From: Halorubrum sp. Atlit-26R
Lineage (GTDB): Archaea > Halobacteriota > Halobacteria > Halobacteriales > Haloferacaceae
Assembly (NCBI RefSeq): GCF_003666015.1
Contig: NZ_QPLT01000002.1
Coordinates: 310,001 to 374,000 of the forward strand
Direction: 5' to 3'
DNA length: 64,000 bases
Shown here: positions 58,389 to 64,000 of the stretch, in pieces
How positions within the stretch are numbered: position 1 is the stretch's first letter
Layout of the letters: every line of letters begins with the position of its first letter
Notes under the pieces: model-generated
Databases searched by the model: none
What the model was told of the DNA's origin: nothing
Seen by the model: the letters and a program-made list of their open reading frames with translations, nothing else
Made by a program: the position numbers and the translations under genes

Positions 58389-60212
58389 ATGCGACTGGAG
58401 GACTACTGGGGGATCGGCCCCAAGACGAGCGAGCGGCTCACCGAGGCGCTCGGGACCGAACGGGCCGTCGAGGCGATCGAGTCGGCCGACGTCCGCGCGC
58501 TCGTCGACGCCGGGCTCCACCGCGGCCGCGCGACCCGAATCCTCCGCAGAGCGAACGGCGAGTCGGGGATGGACGTGCTCGCGACGGGCGACGCGCGCTC
58601 GGTGTACGACGACCTCCTCTCGCTCGCGGCGGACGCGGCGCTGACCGCGCACGCGGCCGACCGGATCCGGGTGTTGACCCCGCTTCTCGACCGCGACGCC
58701 GTCGAGGAGCGACTGGATCGGGTCGTCGCCGCCCGCGACGCGTGGGCCGGCCTCGACGAGGCGGACCGCGAGGCCGTCGCGGACGCGTTCGCGGCGTACG
58801 ACGAGGCCGACGGCTCCGACCTCGCCGCGGTCGAGACGGCGGTCGCGCTCCGCGAGGCGGGGCTGACGGACGGCCCGTTCGCCGACGTGGGCGCGCTCGA
58901 CGGCGACCGCCTCCGCGACGCCGCCGACGCGCTCGCCGACGTGCGGGGGTCGATCGACCCGGCCGGCGGCCTCGACGGGGACGAAATCGAAATCGCGAGC
59001 GGCGCCGACGACGAGCTCGACCGGCTGCGCGAACAGCTGTCGGCCGCGCGCGACCTCGCCGACTCCGCGTTCGACGTGCTCGAATCGGTCCGCGACGGGA
59101 GCCTCCGCGACTTCGAGGCGCTGGAGGCGGCGACGATCGACCACGTCGCGCGCGAGACGGGCGTCGAGCCGGCGACGGTCCGGTCGGCGTCGCCCGACGA
59201 GGCGCTCGACGCGGCCGACTTCGTCTCCGGGACGCTGCGCGACCTCGTCGCCGAACTGGAGGCGGCCGTCGACGAGCGCGAGGCCGCGGTCGCGGCCGAC
59301 GTCCGCGAACGGCTCGGAGAGAACGATTCCCCCGACGAGAGCGGGGGCGACACGACCCTCGCCCGCGCCGCGACGGCGGTCTCCGACGCCGCGTTCCTGC
59401 TGTCGCTCGGGCGGTTCGCGGCCGAGAACGGTCACGTCCGGCCGACGCTCGTCGACGACGGGATCGCCGTGCGCGGGGCGCGGAACCCCTTCCTCGGCGG
59501 CGACGTCCAGCCGGTCTCGTACGGGGTCGGCTCGCACTCGCTCGCGGACGAGCCGGGCGTCGCGAGCGCGGACGCGCCGCCGACCGGCGACCGCGTGAGC
59601 GTCCTCACCGGGGCGAACTCCGGCGGGAAGACGACGCTGCTCGAAACGCTCTGTGCGGTCGCGCTGCTCGCGTCGATGGGGCTGCCCGTGCCCGCCGAGG
59701 CGGCCGAGGTCGGGACGTTCGACCGGATCGTCTTCCACCGCCGGCACGCCTCGTTCAACGCGGGCGTGTTAGAGTCGACGCTGAAGTCGGTCGTCCCGCC
59801 GCTGACCGCGGACGGCCGGACACTCATGCTCGTCGACGAGTTCGAGGCGATCACGGAGCCGGGCCGGGCCGCCGACCTGCTGAACGGGCTCGTCACGCTC
59901 ACCGTCGACCGGGGCGCGCTCGGCGTCTACGTCACCCACCTCGCCGAGGACCTGAGCCCGCTGCCCGACGCCGCCCGGATCGACGGCATCTTCGCGGAGG
60001 GACTGACGAACGACTTGGAGCTCCGCGTCGACTACCAGCCGCGGTTCGGCACGATCGGTAAGTCCACGCCGGAGTTCATCGTCTCGCGGCTCGTCGCGAA
60101 CGCGGGCGACCGCGGGGTCCGCGCCGGCTTCGAGCACCTCGCCGGGGCGGTCGGCGAGGAGGCGGTCCAGCGAACGCTCTCGGACGCCGAGTGGGCGGCG
60201 AACGATGACTGA
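58389..60212 (+). CDS. MutS-family ATPase with N-terminal helix-hairpin-helix
   Basis: A 607-residue MutS-related protein. The N-terminus (YWGIGPKTSERLTEALGTERAVEAI) is a helix-hairpin-helix; a long helical lever region follows (VEERLDRVVAARDAW ...). The ABC ATPase has Walker A GANSGGKTTLLETL, a Q-loop region, FHRRHASFNAGVLESTLKSVV as signature and LMLVDEFEAITEPGRAADLLNGL as Walker B, then VTHLAEDL. It lacks the MutS mismatch-recognition domain, so it belongs to the MutS2/MutS5-like archaeal group, probably acting on branched DNA. Confidence 0.88.
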   Translation: MRLEDYWGIGPKTSERLTEALGTERAVEAIESADVRALVDAGLHRGRATRILRRANGESGMDVLATGDARSVYDDLLSLAADAALTAHAADRIRVLTPLLDRDAVEERLDRVVAARDAWAGLDEADREAVADAFAAYDEADGSDLAAVETAVALREAGLTDGPFADVGALDGDRLRDAADALADVRGSIDPAGGLDGDEIEIASGADDELDRLREQLSAARDLADSAFDVLESVRDGSLRDFEALEAATIDHVARETGVEPATVRSASPDEALDAADFVSGTLRDLVAELEAAVDEREAAVAADVRERLGENDSPDESGGDTTLARAATAVSDAAFLLSLGRFAAENGHVRPTLVDDGIAVRGARNPFLGGDVQPVSYGVGSHSLADEPGVASADAPPTGDRVSVLTGANSGGKTTLLETLCAVALLASMGLPVPAEAAEVGTFDRIVFHRRHASFNAGVLESTLKSVVPPLTADGRTLMLVDEFEAITEPGRAADLLNGLVTLTVDRGALGVYVTHLAEDLSPLPDAARIDGIFAEGLTNDLELRVDYQPRFGTIGKSTPEFIVSRLVANAGDRGVRAGFEHLAGAVGEEAVQRTLSDAEWAANDD

Positions 60213-60678
60213 GGAACCGAGCGACGCCGACCGGGAGTCCGCGCCCGGGGAGCCCGGGCCCAACCGGATCCGATCGGTCGCGGTCCACCGCGAGGACGTG
60301 GCGAACGCGCTCGAAGCGACGCTGCGGAGCGACCGCGAGGTCGTCCTCCGCGCGACGCCGCCATTCTCCGGGCGGATGCGGGCCCGGCTCCACGCGCTCG
60401 ACGCGAGCGGAAACGGGGGCGACGAGCGCGACGACGACGCGGACGCTCCGGCGCCGCTCCACATCGATCCGCGGACGCTCGTGGAGTCGGTGCCGCCGTA
60501 CCCCGAGGTCGACGACACGGCCGCGGAACATCCGGACGCGGACCTCGAAGCGCGCCGGAAGCGACACGCCGAGGCCGTCGAGGAGTGGCGCGAGACGGTG
60601 CGCGAGTGCGTCGCCGAGAAGGTCGATATCGAGGTCGACGGCGAGACCCGCACCGTCGACGTGACCGCGCTGGGATAG
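60205..60678 (+). CDS. Haloarchaeal protein co-encoded with the MutS-like gene
   Basis: A 157-residue acidic protein starting 8 bp inside the upstream gene, so translation is coupled. A short beta-prone segment (RIRSVAVHREDVANALEATLRSDREVVLRATPPFSGRMRARLH) is followed by a charged middle and HIDPRTLVESVPPYPEVDDT. No family recognised. Its coupling suggests a DNA-repair accessory role, but nothing in the sequence proves it. Confidence 0.65.
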   Translation: MTEEPSDADRESAPGEPGPNRIRSVAVHREDVANALEATLRSDREVVLRATPPFSGRMRARLHALDASGNGGDERDDDADAPAPLHIDPRTLVESVPPYPEVDDTAAEHPDADLEARRKRHAEAVEEWRETVRECVAEKVDIEVDGETRTVDVTALG

Positions 60679-60719
60679 AAGGGGTTCGCGAGCCGCCGAC
60701 CTGACGTAGCGGCGAAGCG

Positions 60720-63700
60720 CTACAGCCGTAACCGCTCGACGGCGGTGCCCGCGTTCTCGAAGTCGTCGTCTGTCGCGGCCGCGACGACGACGGTGTCCGC
60801 GTCGGTGTCGGCGTCGAGGCCGACCTCGAACGCGCCGCCGCCGTCGGGGGTGACGAGGCGGGACGTCTTACGCGTGTGGACCGCCACGCGAGCGCCGTCA
60901 GTCTCGCCGGAGACGACGACGGAGTCCTCGACGAACTCGGCGGTGGCCGTCAGGTCAGGACCGGCGGGGCGGTCGGACTCGACGTAGCGGTCGCGGACGA
61001 CCGTCGGCGTCTCGACCGGTTCGCCCGCGTCGACCCCGTGCGCCAGCCGGACGAAGCCGGCCATCGACCACGCGAGGGGGGTCGCCCCCCCGGTTCCCTC
61101 GCCGAACTCCCAGCCGTACTTCGTCGGGTGTTCGCGGTCCCACACCTGCTCGGGGAGCATGAGTCCGGAGTTGCCGAACCCGGCCATCGTCTCCAGCAGG
61201 GTCTCCGGTTCGAGCTTCTCGTCGTCGGTGCCGCCGAAGGCGTCCGGGCCGCCGGCGCGGGCGCGCAGTTCGTACTCGCCGCGCTCGCCGGTGAATATCG
61301 GCCAGAGGCGCCCGCGACCGTCGCCGGTGCCGGCCCACGGCGCGCCGGGGTCGCCGACGGCTATCTCGCCGTACGCGTCGCCGACGTACCGGTACCAGGC
61401 TGCGCCGTGAGGCGTGTCGACCCGGATCGAGTCGTCGACGACGGAGACGGAGTTGCGGACGACCGGATCGTCGGCGGGCTTGATCCCCAGCCGGACGAGT
61501 TCGAGGAATCCGCCGTCGACGATCTCCCGCTCGTCGTAGGTGGGACCGTCGTTGGCGATGGTGCGGGGGCGGCCGGAGTCGGGGTTCCCGTCGGCCGTGA
61601 TCCGGAGGTAGTACGGCGTCCGCTCGTGGCGATCGGTGCCGGTCGCGGTCGCGCACCACTCCTCGACGCGGGCCGTCCAGTCGTCCGCGAGCGCCAGCCA
61701 CGCGAGCGCGTCGGCGCGGAGCGACTCCGGCGACGCCGCGGCCTCGCTCCCGGACACGTCTCGGTCGCGCCGGTCGGCCTCCGCGAGCGCGAGCGCCGCG
61801 CCGCAGACGAGGCCGGCGATCTCGGCCGCGATGCTCGACGGCGAGTAGCCGGCCTCCTCCTCCCAGCGCTCCTGAGCGGTCTCGGGGCCGTTATCGGCGA
61901 TGTAGTCGAGCGAGCGGGCGACCTGGTCGTAGGTGTAGCCGGCGTCGTCGAGCGTCACGCCGCGCTCGTACAGCTGCCAGGCCATCACCGAGGGGAACCC
62001 GATGTTGTCCATCTGCTCGCCGCCCCACCGGGTCCGCCCGTCGATGTAGGTGTTCTGCGGGAGGAACCCGTCGTCGTCCTGCTGGGTGTTGTACAGGTAC
62101 GCCAAGGCGTCGGCGCCCCGTTCGAGCTCGTCCATCTCGATCAGCGCCGTGAACACCTGATAGAGGTCCCGCGACCAGACGAAGTTGTAGCCGTAGCCGC
62201 GGTCCTCCGCGGCGTACTCCGTCTCGCCCCACGGGACGGAGGGACTGGCGATCCCCGCGCCGTCGTGGGCCTTGTCCTCGACGGCCGCCAGCGTCATCAG
62301 GGCGAAGCGGTACTGCGCCGCGAGGTCCGGGTCGCCCGCCACCGAGTCGGGGAGGTCGCGGTCCGCGAGCCACGAGCGCCACGTCTCCGCGTACGCGTCA
62401 GCGGCCTCGTCGAAGCCGCGGCCGAGCGCCCCCTGGGCCTCGCCGAGCGCGGCCGCGGTGTCCGAGTCCTCGGCGAACCCGAGCGCGACGGTGTCGGACA
62501 CCGACTCGCCGCTCCCGACGAGCCCGGCGAGGACGACGTTGCCGACCGCCTCCGACGACTCCTCGACCCGCTCGCCGTCGCCGAACAGCGCGGCCGCCGC
62601 GTCGCCGCCGGCCGCGAGCGCGCTGGCCCAGTCGAACCCGTCGCCGCTCGCCAAGGCGAGCGCGGGGGCGAACGGCTCGCCCTCGTCGTCGACCAGCTTG
62701 CCCGCGTCGCGGTCGGGGTCGTCTTTCTGCGCGAGCAGGTGGGCCCCCGCGTCGCCGTCGACCCGCTCGGCGCGGTCATTCGTGCCGACGTTGGCGATCG
62801 TCGCGTCCGCGAGCGCGTACACGTCGTACTCGCGGCTCCCCTCGAACCGGACGTCCGCGAGGATCGCCGTCCCGTCGGTGTCGACCGCGTACTCGACGCG
62901 GAGCGTCCAGCTGTGGCCGTGGCCGTCGCCGGTCTCGCGGATCCGCTGAACGTACGCGAGCGCGTCGTCGGCCGCCGGCTCCGTCGTCCGCTCGATCGTC
63001 TCCGTCGCCGTGACGTGGCCCGTCTCGTCGAACGTGCGGATCGCGTACTCGGAGTCGGGGTCAGCGACGAGGAAGTCGAACGTCCGGACGTTCATCACGT
63101 CGATCCGCGGGAACCGCGCCTCGGTGAGCGTCCCCTCGGTGAGCGTGAACCACACCGGGACCGGCTCGTCGGCCTCGTAGTCCGCGGGCGTGCCGACGCC
63201 GAACTTCCGACCGGTCGTCCAGTGCGGCGCCGCCTCGGGGCCGGTCTCGCGGTCGTGGGGGACCGGGAGCTCGCCGTGGCTCGCCAGCGTCACCGTCGCG
63301 TCGATCCGGAGCGCGTGCGACCACGCGATCGGGGTCGCGCTGTCGAGGTCGCCGTCGTCGAACGCCTGCTCCGCGAACAGCCCCGCCTCGTTGACGAAGG
63401 GGCCGTCGGGCTCGCAGAGCGCGTACAGGTCGCGCGCGTCGGCGAACAGCGGTCCGGCGGCGCCGCCGCGATCCTCGACGACGCCGGCGAGCGTCGCCGC
63501 CGCGGTCGCGCCCCACAGCGTCGCGATGGACCACACCTTCGCGGCGCCCTGTTCGGCCGTGCGCCAGTCGTCGCCGGTGAACCTGACGAGCCCCTCCACC
63601 GAGGCGGTCTCGCGGCGGAGCGCGTCGATCGACTGCCGGACGTGGGTGTTGACGCGGTCGAGGAAGCGGTCGAACTCGCTGCTCTCGACGGGATCGATCG

Positions 63701-64000
63701 AGCCGGAGCCGTCGGTCGCGGCGTCGTCGGCCGCGGAGCCGTCGGCGCTCGGGTCGTCTCCCGCTCCGGCCTCGTCGTCGAGCAGGGCGGCGTACTCGGC
63801 GGCCGCGGTCGCGAGCGCGAAGGTGCTGGCGTCGGCGCGGGCGTCCTGCCCCTCGTCGCTGGCGCGCTGGAGGAACCGCTCCGTGTCGGGGTTCCAGCGC
63901 GCGTCGAGGCCGGACAGCGCCGCGTCCGCGGCGTCGGCGGCGTCGGCGCGGAGCCCCTCGTCGACCGGCGCGCGCGCCACCGCGGCGAACGCCCGGAGGT
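60720..64000 (-). CDS. Glycoside hydrolase family 15 protein (partial at window end)
   Basis: At least 1090 residues; the frame is open to the window edge, so the true start is outside (a GTG at 63980 also exists). The GH15 glucoamylase/glucodextranase pattern is clear: a beta-sandwich N-domain ending near APHWTTGRKFGVGTP, then GYGYNFVWSRDLYQVFTALIEM, YNTQQDDDGFLPQNTYIDGRTRWGGEQMD, PYYLRITADGNP, LWPIFTGERGEYELRA and GNSGLMLPEQVWD. At the position of the usual general-acid Glu (QxDE) the sequence is QMDN. No signal peptide can be seen here. It may act on alpha-glucans such as glycogen or trehalose-like sugars. Confidence 0.85.
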   Translation of the reverse strand, partial: LRAFAAVARAPVDEGLRADAADAADAALSGLDARWNPDTERFLQRASDEGQDARADASTFALATAAAEYAALLDDEAGAGDDPSADGSAADDAATDGSGSIDPVESSEFDRFLDRVNTHVRQSIDALRRETASVEGLVRFTGDDWRTAEQGAAKVWSIATLWGATAAATLAGVVEDRGGAAGPLFADARDLYALCEPDGPFVNEAGLFAEQAFDDGDLDSATPIAWSHALRIDATVTLASHGELPVPHDRETGPEAAPHWTTGRKFGVGTPADYEADEPVPVWFTLTEGTLTEARFPRIDVMNVRTFDFLVADPDSEYAIRTFDETGHVTATETIERTTEPAADDALAYVQRIRETGDGHGHSWTLRVEYAVDTDGTAILADVRFEGSREYDVYALADATIANVGTNDRAERVDGDAGAHLLAQKDDPDRDAGKLVDDEGEPFAPALALASGDGFDWASALAAGGDAAAALFGDGERVEESSEAVGNVVLAGLVGSGESVSDTVALGFAEDSDTAAALGEAQGALGRGFDEAADAYAETWRSWLADRDLPDSVAGDPDLAAQYRFALMTLAAVEDKAHDGAGIASPSVPWGETEYAAEDRGYGYNFVWSRDLYQVFTALIEMDELERGADALAYLYNTQQDDDGFLPQNTYIDGRTRWGGEQMDNIGFPSVMAWQLYERGVTLDDAGYTYDQVARSLDYIADNGPETAQERWEEEAGYSPSSIAAEIAGLVCGAALALAEADRRDRDVSGSEAAASPESLRADALAWLALADDWTARVEEWCATATGTDRHERTPYYLRITADGNPDSGRPRTIANDGPTYDEREIVDGGFLELVRLGIKPADDPVVRNSVSVVDDSIRVDTPHGAAWYRYVGDAYGEIAVGDPGAPWAGTGDGRGRLWPIFTGERGEYELRARAGGPDAFGGTDDEKLEPETLLETMAGFGNSGLMLPEQVWDREHPTKYGWEFGEGTGGATPLAWSMAGFVRLAHGVDAGEPVETPTVVRDRYVESDRPAGPDLTATAEFVEDSVVVSGETDGARVAVHTRKTSRLVTPDGGGAFEVGLDADTDADTVVVAAATDDDFENAGTAVERLRL

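Noticed and set aside
57564-59747. Long minus-strand frame through the MutS-like gene
   Set aside because: Only its last 224 codons (the MBL hydrolase) resemble a protein family; the rest is antisense to the MutS-like ATPase.

Overview
The window is haloarchaeal chromosome. The evidence is high GC with strong GC3 bias, very acidic proteins, TATA elements about 25-30 nt upstream of mostly leaderless starts, a TFB gene, Tat-type signal peptides, a halocyanin, GatE, archaeal RqcH and UPF0058. Gene content looks like Halorubrum or a close relative; the genus is inference.

Left part (1-11.3 kb): a partial aldehyde:ferredoxin oxidoreductase, VanZ-like protein, Tat-exported 5'-nucleotidase-like protein, archaeosine radical-SAM enzyme, folate enzyme, EngB, an enolase-superfamily protein, DUF1405 and FxsA membrane proteins, tRNA-Ile and a threonine-synthase-like enzyme. 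An accessory stretch follows (11.5-15.5 kb): HicBA, a VapBC pair with a clear operator palindrome, and a markedly AT-rich island with a membrane-anchored protein and a DUF4868 (KwaB-like) protein, which I read as a Kiwa-related defence pair.

Middle (16-31 kb): a PTS-dependent dihydroxyacetone kinase (dhaKLM) faces its own phosphoryl donors (ptsI-ptsH). Then come YchF, a universal stress protein, BirA, a ferredoxin, an EamA exporter divergent from an Lrp-like regulator, PsiE and GatE, followed by an intact 691-bp IS6-type insertion sequence with a perfect 8-bp target duplication. Next (31-45.5 kb) are a cytosolic beta-propeller protein with nearly identical blades, tRNA-Leu, DUF420, halocyanin, PurF, RqcH, a second VapBC pair, Elp3, a Bax1-like DUF790 nuclease and an RNA m5C methyltransferase with an overlapping partner.

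Right part (45.6-64 kb): a PAC2 proteasome chaperone, isochorismate synthase, a YedY-like molybdoenzyme, CopG and UPF0058 proteins, a rhomboid-like membrane protein, a METTL5-like methylase, TFB, a second Usp, MenE, an acyl-CoA dehydrogenase, an MBL hydrolase, a MutS-family ATPase and a large GH15 enzyme running off the window.

The most striking unexplained structure is a dispersed intergenic element in four copies (near 6.7, 29.5, 41.6 and 43.5 kb). Each has a body of about 260-370 bp with several hairpins whose stems differ between copies yet stay paired. Three copies are preceded by one to four 57-bp units carrying TTATAAA, exactly 22 nt, then GAACACC or a close variant. That is the geometry of an archaeal promoter, so the family may encode a structured RNA or be a mobile hairpin element.
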